Source: Candidatus Delongbacteria bacterium
GTDB lineage: Bacteria; UBA4055
NCBI GenBank assembly: GCA_013139625.1
Contig: WTAK01000429.1
Location: 1 to 10,163 of the forward strand
Reading direction: 5' to 3'
Length of the DNA: 10,163 nucleotides
Shown here: piece by piece, positions 1-6,431 of the stretch
Position numbering within the stretch: the stretch's first letter is position 1
Layout of the letters: every line of letters starts with the position of its first letter
Notes under the pieces: model-generated
Database searches by the model: none
What the model was told of the DNA's origin: nothing
Seen by the model: only the letters and a program-made list of their open reading frames with translations
Made by a program: the position numbers and the translations under genes

Positions 1-1
1 T

Positions 2-496
2 ATGTACGAACAAATGTACAATATTTACCCGGATGCTCATTTAAGTGTTATGTCTGGTTTAGCGTTGACAGCACTCAATGTTGATGATTATACAGGCCCT
101 GCCGGCGGAAGAGGTAATCAACTAGATTTCACAGGAGCTGTTGATGGTTTTATGTTCATGACAGCTGGATTCTATTTAGGTACAGGAGATCTTGGAGTAG
201 CATCAGGAAATACAGATCTTGGTATTTATAATATTGGAAGTATGATCATTGGTGCGCAGGGAGAAACGACAGGTTCCAATTCTATTGATAATGGAAGTAG
301 TGAAGTAGGTATTGCTTTCATACAAGATAAAAGATTTTATGATGAAGACTTTAGTGCAGGTATAGGTTGGGGGTCAGGTCCGGAACAAGATGGTGTTCTT
401 TTGAGAGGACTTAATAATAATTACCGATGGACAGGAGGTATGGCAGGTAAACATGCTGATTTGGATGGAGCATTCAATGATCTTTTTACGAACTAA
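2..496 (+). CDS. Unrecognised glycine-rich protein, C-terminal part only
   Basis: The reading frame is open from the left edge and ends at a TAA at 494-496, so this is most likely the 3' end of a gene that begins outside the window. The ATG at position 2 should not be taken as the true start. The 164 visible residues are rich in Gly, Asn and Asp, with short alternating polar and hydrophobic stretches such as LGIYNIGSMIIGAQGE (about residues 73-88). That composition suits a beta-rich extracellular or cell-envelope protein. There is no membrane helix, no cysteine and no motif I can name. The tail (GKHADLDGAFNDLFTN) does not resemble a type IX secretion sorting domain. A hairpin terminator starts about 17 bases after the stop, so this gene ends its transcription unit. 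The next gene downstream is also an exported protein with its own promoter, so the two are neighbours rather than an operon. Function unknown. Confidence 0.7.
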   Translation: MYEQMYNIYPDAHLSVMSGLALTALNVDDYTGPAGGRGNQLDFTGAVDGFMFMTAGFYLGTGDLGVASGNTDLGIYNIGSMIIGAQGETTGSNSIDNGSSEVGIAFIQDKRFYDEDFSAGIGWGSGPEQDGVLLRGLNNNYRWTGGMAGKHADLDGAFNDLFTN

Positions 497-512
497 TTTC
501 TATTGGCTGTCT

Positions 513-543
513 AAAAAAGCGACTTTTAAAGTCGCTTTTTTTT
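513..543 (+). terminator. Rho-independent terminator after the glycine-rich gene
   Basis: A near-perfect inverted repeat has arms AAAAAAGCGACTTT (513-526) and AAAGTCGCTTTTTT (528-541) around a single T, followed by a T-run to 543. In practice the central A/T pairs would open to form the loop, leaving a GCGAC/GTCGC core. Because an A-run precedes the stem as well, it could also work on the opposite strand, although no minus-strand gene is seen here. Confidence 0.88.
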
Positions 544-554
544 ATTTTTATCAA

Positions 555-583
555 TTGTTTTTATTGATTTTATTTGGTATAAT
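555..583 (+). promoter_or_regulatory. Extended -10 sigma-70-type promoter for the secreted multidomain protein
   Basis: A consensus -10 box TATAAT lies at 578-583, preceded by TG at 575-576 in the extended -10 position. TTGTTT at 555-560 sits exactly 17 bases upstream and matches the first three bases of a -35 box. Transcription would start near 590, giving a leader of roughly 40 bases. A Shine-Dalgarno-like AGGGAG at 619-624 lies 9 bases before the ATG at 634. The Bacteroidetes-type -7 consensus (TAnnTTTG) is not the better match here. Confidence 0.65.
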
Positions 584-633
584 GGTTTTACATAGTAATA
601 ACTAAAAAAAAGCTTAATAGGGAGAGACTAACA

Positions 634-2793
634 ATGAAAAAATTATTCGTTTTAATGGTTGTAATATTTTTTGTATTTCCGTTATTTTCACAAATAAGTG
701 AAAGCAAAGGGTCGGGTGGACCTGATTCATATGGTTATTCTTGGATCGATAGTGACGAAGTTGGTGGTCCAACATTTGATTGGTATGATATTTCAGGTAT
801 AGGAACACCATTGACACTTGCAGATAATGAAATATCATCTTCTGTATCATTGGGATTTGATTTTGATTTTTATGGTAGTACTTACAATTCGATAAAAATT
901 TGTTCGAATGGATATATATCATTTACAACTACTTCTACAGGAAATGTACCAACAGCAATACCAGATGTGACTGAACCCAATAATATTATTGCACCTTTTT
1001 GGGCTGATCTTGAACCTGATTCTTTCTCTCCGATAGGTAAAGTTTACTATTATTATGATTCAGCGAATGATAGATTTGTAGTACAATATCAGAATTACAT
1101 AAATGCTATGTTCAATGCACATTCTTTTCAAATAATGCTTTATTCGGGTGGAGATATTCTTTTTCAGTATTCTTCAATTAATAGTCTCCCATCTAATTAT
1201 ACTGTAGGGATTGAGAATGATTTAGGAACAGACGGGTTGCAGGTTGTGAAGGACGTTGCATATTTAAAAAGTGGTTTAGCAATTAAGTTTGCATGTGAAT
1301 CGCTTGCTGGTATTTATGATATATCGACAAATTCTTTAGACTATGGAAATGTACCTGTTGGAGAAAATTCTAACCAAACATTTATAGTATCAAATCTTGA
1401 TAGCGTAGAAGTTATGGGAGGACAAATTAATACAATTGACGGATACACAGTAACTGAGGCGATCAAAAACACTAACATGAAGGTGAAAGGGATTGATTCA
1501 TTGTCTTTTGAGATAAATCCGTTGGATAGCATAGTATTTAATCTATTATTTGAACCTGCAATGTCACAACAATACAACGGGTTTATATCGATTATTACAT
1601 CAGATGCTTCAAACCTAACTGATAGTATTACTGTTACTGGACAAGGTATAGGTCCTGACATCGATATCTCACAAAACGACTCACTTATAATGAAATCATA
1701 TTTAGGTAACACCATTATTGATACGTTTAACATATTTAATTATGGACTAAGCGACCTTGATTATTCCATAAGTATTAATTATTACAATAGTTATGTTTAC
1801 AAAGGTGAGGGAGGCCCTGATTCTTATGGTTATTTTTGGAAAGACAGTGATGAACCATCCGGTCCTACTTATGATTGGTATGATATTAGTTCTATAGGTA
1901 CAAATATGAACTTAGTATATGCGTCTGCTTCAGGCAATATACCTTTAGGTTTTAGTTTTGAATTTTATGGTATCGAGTATGATTCAGTAAGAGCCTATTC
2001 CAATGGTTATTTAAATTTCGATATTTTGGATATTCAATACAATAATACTATGTTACCGGATGCTGCAACTCCAAATGGTTTACTAGCGGGATACTGGTCA
2101 GATCTTGATCCAGGTATTCAAGGGGATATTTATTACTTCCAAGATGCTTTAAATGACAGATTTATTGTTCAGTACCAAAGTGTGGTAAATTGGGGTGAAA
2201 TTACGGAAAATACTTTTCAGATTATTATAAACAGTGATGGAACGATTGAATACCAATATAATACGATAAATAATGTCACGCACCAAACTGTAGGTATCGA
2301 GAATGTTGATGGTACTGACGGTACTCAGATTTGCTACAATACACCATTCTTAAAGAATTCTTTTGCAGTTAAAATAATACCTGGTGTCAATTGGTTAAGT
2401 GTACTACCCAATAATGGAACCATCGCTTACAACGATTCATTGGAAATAACAGCAACATGTAATAGCACTGGACTAGATGCTAATAAATATTATGCAGATA
2501 TAACTATAACTTCTAATGATCCAGATACACCAAGCTATGTTATACCTGTTGAATTTGAAGTTGCGATACTTTCTGCTCCGGAAAATGTGATCACTTCAAT
2601 TGTCGGAAATTCGATTAAATTAGATTGGGATGCTGTTGATGGTGCGACAAGTTATGTTATTTACTCATCTTCAGATCCATATGGTACATTCAATATAGAT
2701 AGTTCAGGTAGTTTGAGTTCAGAGTCTTGGAGTACAAATGTCACTGAAAATAAAAAGTTTTACTATGTTCTTGCAGTGGATTCAACAAAATAA
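634..2793 (+). CDS. Secreted multidomain protein with two nidogen-like modules, Ig/BACON-like domains and a fibronectin type III domain
   Basis: The 719-residue product starts with a clear signal peptide: MKK, a hydrophobic core to about residue 18, and likely cleavage near FSQ-IS (residues 18-22). Domains in order are: a nidogen-like module (about 28-219) with the motifs GGPDSYGYSW, CSNGYISF and IIAPFWADLE; an ASH/choice-of-anchor-D-like Ig domain (about 227-338) with SLDYGNVPVGENSNQTF; the first strands of a second Ig/BACON-like domain (341-388); a second nidogen-like module (393-582); the rest of the BACON-like domain (585-644) with NWLSVLPNNGTI and ITSNDPDTPSYVIPVEF; and a fibronectin type III domain (647-718). 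Such proteins are usually adhesive or structural cell-surface or extracellular proteins. No catalytic motif is seen, so an enzymatic role is unsupported. The chain stops right after the last Fn3 strand, with no sorting domain, anchor or C-terminal helix. The gene has its own promoter and terminator and so appears monocistronic. Exact ligand and final location are unknown. Confidence 0.85.
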   Translation: MKKLFVLMVVIFFVFPLFSQISESKGSGGPDSYGYSWIDSDEVGGPTFDWYDISGIGTPLTLADNEISSSVSLGFDFDFYGSTYNSIKICSNGYISFTTTSTGNVPTAIPDVTEPNNIIAPFWADLEPDSFSPIGKVYYYYDSANDRFVVQYQNYINAMFNAHSFQIMLYSGGDILFQYSSINSLPSNYTVGIENDLGTDGLQVVKDVAYLKSGLAIKFACESLAGIYDISTNSLDYGNVPVGENSNQTFIVSNLDSVEVMGGQINTIDGYTVTEAIKNTNMKVKGIDSLSFEINPLDSIVFNLLFEPAMSQQYNGFISIITSDASNLTDSITVTGQGIGPDIDISQNDSLIMKSYLGNTIIDTFNIFNYGLSDLDYSISINYYNSYVYKGEGGPDSYGYFWKDSDEPSGPTYDWYDISSIGTNMNLVYASASGNIPLGFSFEFYGIEYDSVRAYSNGYLNFDILDIQYNNTMLPDAATPNGLLAGYWSDLDPGIQGDIYYFQDALNDRFIVQYQSVVNWGEITENTFQIIINSDGTIEYQYNTINNVTHQTVGIENVDGTDGTQICYNTPFLKNSFAVKIIPGVNWLSVLPNNGTIAYNDSLEITATCNSTGLDANKYYADITITSNDPDTPSYVIPVEFEVAILSAPENVITSIVGNSIKLDWDAVDGATSYVIYSSSDPYGTFNIDSSGSLSSESWSTNVTENKKFYYVLAVDSTK
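715..1290 (+). repeat. Nidogen-like module, copy 1 (protein-level repeat)
   Basis: Residues about 28-219 of the secreted protein. This copy aligns along its whole length with copy 2. Shared landmarks are GGPDSYGY, WxDSDE, GPTxDWYDIS, LGFxFxFYG, SNGY, a W followed by D-L, NDRFxVQYQ, and TVGIEN before xGTDG. The two copies differ at many synonymous and replacement sites, so the duplication is old rather than recent. Confidence 0.85.
1810..2379 (+). repeat. Nidogen-like module, copy 2 (protein-level repeat)
   Basis: Residues about 393-582 of the secreted protein, homologous to copy 1 over its full length. It retains GGPDSYGYFW, GPTYDWYDIS, SNGYLNF, AGYWSDLDPG and NDRFIVQYQ. Unlike copy 1, it lies between two halves of what reads as one Ig/BACON-like domain (see findings). 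Confidence 0.85.
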
Positions 2794-2814
2794 TTTTTCA
2801 ATTCGAATTTATTT

Positions 2815-2843
2815 AAAGGCAAACCAAGTGTTTGCCTTTTTTT
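2815..2843 (+). terminator. Rho-independent terminator after the secreted-protein gene
   Basis: A 10-base-pair stem, AAAGGCAAAC (2815-2824) with GTTTGCCTTT (2830-2839), closes a CAAGT loop and runs into a T-tract ending at 2843. It begins about 21 bases after the TAA stop. It separates the secreted-protein unit from the ATPase operon. Confidence 0.9.
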
Positions 2844-3026
2844 ATTTGAAATATTTTATACGTACCTATTCACTTTTCTATATTATGTATATATATAGAT
2901 AATAAGATATATATTGTCGTGAAACTTTCTTAAAAACAATTCAACTCACGAAGTGAATATTCTGTAATATGTGTAATAGTAGTGATATATTTAGTTGTAT
3001 TTTTTTTAACAGTTGTATAAATATCT
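2844..3026. other. AT-rich intergenic stretch with no gene seen
   Basis: No reading frame with a convincing start and no RNA gene is visible here. The stretch contains alternating AT runs around 2886-2915, a short inverted repeat TCAC-GAA-GTGA at 2946-2956, and a T8 tract at 3000-3007. These may simply reflect strong AT bias ahead of the ATPase promoter. No function can be assigned. Confidence 0.5.
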
Positions 3027-3067
3027 AAAAAAAAAACTTGACAATATATTTAAAAAAAAGCTAAATT
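3027..3067 (+). promoter_or_regulatory. Candidate promoter of the V-type ATPase operon, with upstream A-tract
   Basis: TTGACA at 3038-3043 is a perfect -35 consensus. After an 18-base spacer, TAAATT at 3062-3067 matches the -10 consensus at four of six positions. A run of ten A residues (3027-3036) abuts the -35 box, as an UP element would, and an A8 tract (3052-3059) lies in the spacer. Predicted transcription starts near 3073-3076, leaving a leader of about 115-120 bases before the subunit E start. The -10 box is weak, so the exact start is uncertain. Confidence 0.55.
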
Positions 3068-3084
3068 TACACTCGCGTGTGAAA
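3066..3084 (+). promoter_or_regulatory. Small inverted repeat at the predicted transcription start of the ATPase operon
   Basis: TTTACAC (3066-3072) and GTGTGAAA (3077-3084) are complementary except for one bulged G, and flank TCGC. The repeat overlaps the -10 box and the expected start site, where an operator would block RNA polymerase. It could equally be a weak hairpin at the 5' end of the mRNA or chance. It stands out because it is one of few GC-containing elements in this AT-rich leader. Confidence 0.3.
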
Positions 3085-3190
3085 TGGTTATTGAAATGAT
3101 ACTTGAATAACGAATATTTCTTTACTTAGACACGAAATAAAAGATGCCTAAAATGATAAAACGATAAAATTAAAATAAATGGAGAATTTG

Positions 3191-3802
3191 ATGGAAAAGA
3201 AACTTCAGGAATTAACTGAAAAGATCTATTCCGAAGGTGTTGAGAAAGCTAAGATCGAAGCTGAAACTATTATGAAAGAAGCTAAAGAGAAAGCTGAAAA
3301 GGAATTAAGCAACGCCCAAAACGAAGCAAAAAAGATCCTAGAAGATGCAAATAAGAAATCAGATGAGATCAAGAGAAACGGCGAATCTGAAATGAAACTT
3401 GCAGCAAAACAAGCTTTAAGCGAAGTGAAGCAAAAGATCACTGACATTATCACTACAGGTGTTATCAGTGAAAATGTTAAGGCTAATATGGATGACAAAG
3501 ATTTCGTAAAAGGTTTAATTGAATCTTCTATCAAGAGTCTTAGTTCAGAAGGTGCTACAGACTTGGAAGTTATCCTGCCGGATGATAAAAAATCAGAACT
3601 TGCGGAATACTTAAAAAGTAATGCTGCTAAATTATTAAAAGGTGAACTTGTCGTGAACTTAAGCAGTGAAATGGCTAACGGATTTAAGATCGGTCCTGCT
3701 GACGGAAGTTATAAAATGAGCTTTACTGATGATGATTTCGCAAACTTCTTTAAAAGATATTTAAGACCAAAAACAATTACTTTACTGTTTGCAGGAGAAT
3801 AG
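3191..3802 (+). CDS. ntpE: V-type ATP synthase/ATPase subunit E (peripheral stalk)
   Basis: Subunit E forms the elongated peripheral stalk that holds the A/B head still against rotation and links it to the membrane subunit I. From the chosen start the protein has 203 residues, a normal length for the family. Residues about 1-88 are a charged heptad-rich helix full of Lys, Glu and Ala (KAKIEAETIMKEAKEKAEKE) typical of the coiled-coil arm. The remainder is a globular C-terminal domain that includes GFKIGPADGSYKMSFTDDDF and the ending KTITLLFAGE. An ATG at 3179 would add four residues, but GGAG at 3181-3184 sits 6 bases before the ATG at 3191 and favours the later start. This is the first gene of the operon, about 115 bases after the candidate promoter and only 2 bases ahead of the next gene. 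The partner G/H subunit found in Thermus or Enterococcus has no gene here. Confidence 0.93.
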   Translation: MEKKLQELTEKIYSEGVEKAKIEAETIMKEAKEKAEKELSNAQNEAKKILEDANKKSDEIKRNGESEMKLAAKQALSEVKQKITDIITTGVISENVKANMDDKDFVKGLIESSIKSLSSEGATDLEVILPDDKKSELAEYLKSNAAKLLKGELVVNLSSEMANGFKIGPADGSYKMSFTDDDFANFFKRYLRPKTITLLFAGE

Positions 3803-3804
3803 AA

Positions 3805-4629
3805 ATGCCACAAAACTATTATTGTTTAGTAGCAGGTCTTCCAAATATCACGATCGATGATACTAAATTATCTTATGGAGCAGCAGACTTTCTTTCAGAT
3901 ATGGAAGAATATGTTGGTAAAGATAATTTTAAGTATTTCAAATTATTCAAATACAAGATCGACAATGAAAATCTTTTCAAAACTATGATAAAACATTCAC
4001 ATGATTTTATTCAAGGTGGAGTATATTCTCAAGAAGAGATCGATGAAGCCATTGAAGAACCTGTAAATGTTGCTGAATATATTCAAGAATTTATTACTGA
4101 ATATCACGATGATGAATTTGATAAAGATGTAGATAAAAAAAGGTTAACTCAACTCTACTATGACTTTATCTTGAAAAGTAAGAATGAATTTGTTCGTGAA
4201 TGGTTTGAAATGGAACTTAACTTCAAGAATATATTTTCAGCATTGAACTGCAGAAAGCATGAATTACCAATTGAAGGTGAACTTATAGAATTTAACCATG
4301 TTTCTGAAGCAATTACAAAAAGTAGTTCAAGAGATTTTGGTTTGAGTGCTGAGTATCCATACATTGATCAATTATTATCGATCTTCGAAATAGAAGACTT
4401 ATTGCAAAGAGAAAAAGCAATAGACATGTTGAAATGGAATTGGCTTGATGAAGGAACATTTTTCAATTATTTCACAGTAGAAAAACTGATATCATATTAC
4501 ATCAAATTGCAAATGATAGAAAGATGGATCAACTTGGATCCTGAAACAGGTAAAGAGATGTTCGAAAAACTTATTAAGGATCTGGAATCAGGTTACGAAT
4601 TTCCGGAAGATTTCAAAGGAAAAAAATAA
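3805..4629 (+). CDS. DUF2764 family protein of V-type ATPase operons, possible subunit C counterpart
   Basis: The 274-residue protein begins MPQNYYCLVAGLPNI, the usual opening of DUF2764 proteins, which sit between subunits E and A in the ATPase operons of Chlamydia, Borrelia and many Bacteroidetes. It is predicted soluble and helical, with no signal peptide or membrane helix. Two stretches resemble the repeated helical motifs of A/V-ATPase subunit C (yeast d), the funnel that joins the central shaft to the proteolipid ring. These are residues about 130-154, with MELNFKNIFSALNCRK, and the C-terminal 222-258, with FTVEKLISYYIKLQMIERW followed by NLDPETGKEMFEKLI. This resemblance was judged by eye and is inference. 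The start is supported by AGGAG at 3793-3797, 7 bases upstream. The gene follows subunit E by 2 bases, so translation is probably coupled. The family assignment is fairly sure; the subunit C role is plausible but unproven from this sequence. Confidence 0.85.
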   Translation: MPQNYYCLVAGLPNITIDDTKLSYGAADFLSDMEEYVGKDNFKYFKLFKYKIDNENLFKTMIKHSHDFIQGGVYSQEEIDEAIEEPVNVAEYIQEFITEYHDDEFDKDVDKKRLTQLYYDFILKSKNEFVREWFEMELNFKNIFSALNCRKHELPIEGELIEFNHVSEAITKSSSRDFGLSAEYPYIDQLLSIFEIEDLLQREKAIDMLKWNWLDEGTFFNYFTVEKLISYYIKLQMIERWINLDPETGKEMFEKLIKDLESGYEFPEDFKGKK

Positions 4630-4652
4630 TTAAAAATAAAAAAGGGTAAAAG

Positions 4653-6431
4653 ATGGCTACAAAAGGAAAAGTAGTAGGGATTATTGCCAATCTTGTTATT
4701 GTCGAGGCTGACGGACCCGTTTCTCAGAATGAAATATGCTTTATTAAAATGGATGGCGTTGATTTGATGGCTGAAGTCATCAAGATAATCGGTGTTAAAG
4801 CATATACTCAGGTATTTGAAAGTACAAGGGGACTTAAAGTAGGTACTGATGTTGAATTTATGAGCCATATGTTAGAAGTTACATTGGGCCCAGGTATCCT
4901 ATCGAGAAACTATGATGGACTACAGAATGATCTTGACAAGATGGAAGGTGTTTTCCTGAAAAGAGGGGATTATACTGCTCCTCTAAATGATGATGCAGAA
5001 TGGGAATTTACTCAGATCGCTAAAGTTGGTAATAAAGTTGAAGCCGGAAGTTGGCTTGGTGAAGTTCTTGAAGGTTGGATGCCTCACAAGATTATGGTAC
5101 CTTTCAAATTTAAAGGTAATTATACTGTGAAATCTGTTGTTGCAAATGGAACTTATAAAACTAAAGATGTTGTTGCCGTAGTAACTGATGAAAGTGGAAA
5201 AGACCATGAAGTGACAATGATGCAGAAATGGCCTGTTAAAGTTCCGATCAAAGCTTATAACAATAAACCAAGACCGTTCAAGATTATGGAAACAGGTGTA
5301 AGAACTATAGATACATTAAATCCATTAGCTGAAGGTGGAACTGGTTTTGTTCCTGGACCTTTCGGTGCTGGAAAAACTGTTCTTCAACATGCTGTTTCTC
5401 AGCAAGCTGATGCAGATATGATCATCATAACTGCTTGTGGTGAGAGAGCTAACGAGGTTGTTGAGATCTTTACTGAGTTCCCTGAACTTGAAGATCCTAG
5501 AACTGGAAGAAAATTGATGGAAAGAACTACAGTTATTTGTAACACTTCAAATATGCCTGTTGCAGCCAGAGAAGCTTCAGTTTATACAGGTATGACAATT
5601 GCTGAATATTACAGATCTATGGGTTTGAAAGTATTACTACTTGCAGATTCAACTTCAAGATGGGCACAGGCTTTGAGAGAGATGTCCAACAGAATGGAAG
5701 AGCTACCGGGACCAGATGCTTTCCCAATGGATCTACCTGCGATCATTTCAAATTTCTACGCTAGAGCAGGATTTGTTTATCTTAACCAGATGAAAGCTGA
5801 CGGAAAAGAGGCTGAGTCGGGATCGATTACTTTCCTAGGTACCGTATCACCTGCTGGTGGTAACTTGAAAGAACCTGTGACAGAATCTACAAAGAAAGCC
5901 GCAAGATGTTTCTACGCATTAAATCAAGATAGAGCAGATAGTAAAAGATATCCGGCGATAGATCCAATAGACAGTTATTCAAAATATTTGGAATATCCTG
6001 AGATTCAGGAATATCTAAAGAAAACAATTTCTGAAGATTGGGTTGAAAATGTTACTATGGTTAAAGATTATTTACTAAGAGGAAAGGAAGCTTCAGAGCA
6101 GATCAATATTCTTGGTGATGACGGTGTGCCAATTGATTATCATCTAAGATTTTGGAAAGCTGAAGTAATTGATTTTGTGATCCTTCAACAGGATGCTTAT
6201 GACTCTATTGATAAATCTTCAACTCTTGAAAGACAGAAATTCATGCTTGATTTGGTACTAAGTGTATATAATACAGAATTTAAATTCGATTCATTTGAGG
6301 AAGTTAATCCTTACTTCAAAGCATTGATTAATACTTTCAAGCAGATGAACTATTCAGAATATCAATCTGATAAGTTTAAGAATTACCTAAAAGAAATTGA
6401 CACTAAAATTAATGAAAGAAAGGCGGTATAA
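4653..6431 (+). CDS. ntpA: V-type ATP synthase/ATPase catalytic subunit A
   Basis: This is the catalytic subunit that binds and turns over ATP in the A3B3 head. The 592-residue length is normal. The N-terminal beta-barrel (about 1-75) contains the conserved LGPGIL...YDGLQ region (78-91). The non-homologous insert special to A subunits spans about 110-195. The P-loop GPFGAGKT is at 235-242 with catalytic Lys241 and Thr242, and GER at 263-265 supplies the catalytic Glu264. The Walker B strand VLLLAD ends at Asp332, followed by STSRWAQALREMSNRMEELP. The conserved RYPAIDPIDSYSKY lies at about 432-445, and a helical C-terminal domain follows. All key residues are present, so the subunit should be active. 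A 23-base gap separates it from the DUF2764 gene, with GGG at 4644-4646 as a modest ribosome site. The stop overlaps the subunit B start by one base. Whether the enzyme pumps H+ or Na+ cannot be read from this subunit. Confidence 0.98.
   Translation: MATKGKVVGIIANLVIVEADGPVSQNEICFIKMDGVDLMAEVIKIIGVKAYTQVFESTRGLKVGTDVEFMSHMLEVTLGPGILSRNYDGLQNDLDKMEGVFLKRGDYTAPLNDDAEWEFTQIAKVGNKVEAGSWLGEVLEGWMPHKIMVPFKFKGNYTVKSVVANGTYKTKDVVAVVTDESGKDHEVTMMQKWPVKVPIKAYNNKPRPFKIMETGVRTIDTLNPLAEGGTGFVPGPFGAGKTVLQHAVSQQADADMIIITACGERANEVVEIFTEFPELEDPRTGRKLMERTTVICNTSNMPVAAREASVYTGMTIAEYYRSMGLKVLLLADSTSRWAQALREMSNRMEELPGPDAFPMDLPAIISNFYARAGFVYLNQMKADGKEAESGSITFLGTVSPAGGNLKEPVTESTKKAARCFYALNQDRADSKRYPAIDPIDSYSKYLEYPEIQEYLKKTISEDWVENVTMVKDYLLRGKEASEQINILGDDGVPIDYHLRFWKAEVIDFVILQQDAYDSIDKSSTLERQKFMLDLVLSVYNTEFKFDSFEEVNPYFKALINTFKQMNYSEYQSDKFKNYLKEIDTKINERKAV

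Noticed and set aside
614..922. Minus-strand open frame opposite the start of the secreted protein
   Set aside because: It lies almost wholly within the well-supported plus-strand gene, has a low-complexity His/Asn/Gln-rich translation and has no ribosome site. It is a by-product of the opposite strand.
1341..1733. Minus-strand open frame of 130 codons inside the secreted-protein gene
   Set aside because: The plus strand here encodes a coherent Ig-like domain. The minus-strand product has no recognisable motif or start context.
715..2379. Possible recent DNA duplication or recombination hotspot from the two nidogen-like modules
   Set aside because: The similarity is at protein level. The DNA of the two copies differs at many synonymous positions, so there is no recent exact repeat.
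2886..2915. Alternating AT run that could fold into a hairpin
   Set aside because: It is low-complexity TA-repeat sequence with weak, shifted pairing. It fits the general AT bias better than a specific structure or origin.
3084..3166. Tiny upstream reading frames in the ATPase leader (ATG at 3084 and at 3143, each under ten codons)
   Set aside because: Neither has a convincing ribosome site nor a run of regulatory codons, and no alternative hairpins of an attenuator are visible. Short frames are expected by chance in this sequence.
3179..3190. Earlier start for subunit E at 3179
   Set aside because: The GGAG ribosome site lies inside these four codons and is properly spaced for the ATG at 3191, so the earlier ATG is unlikely to be used.
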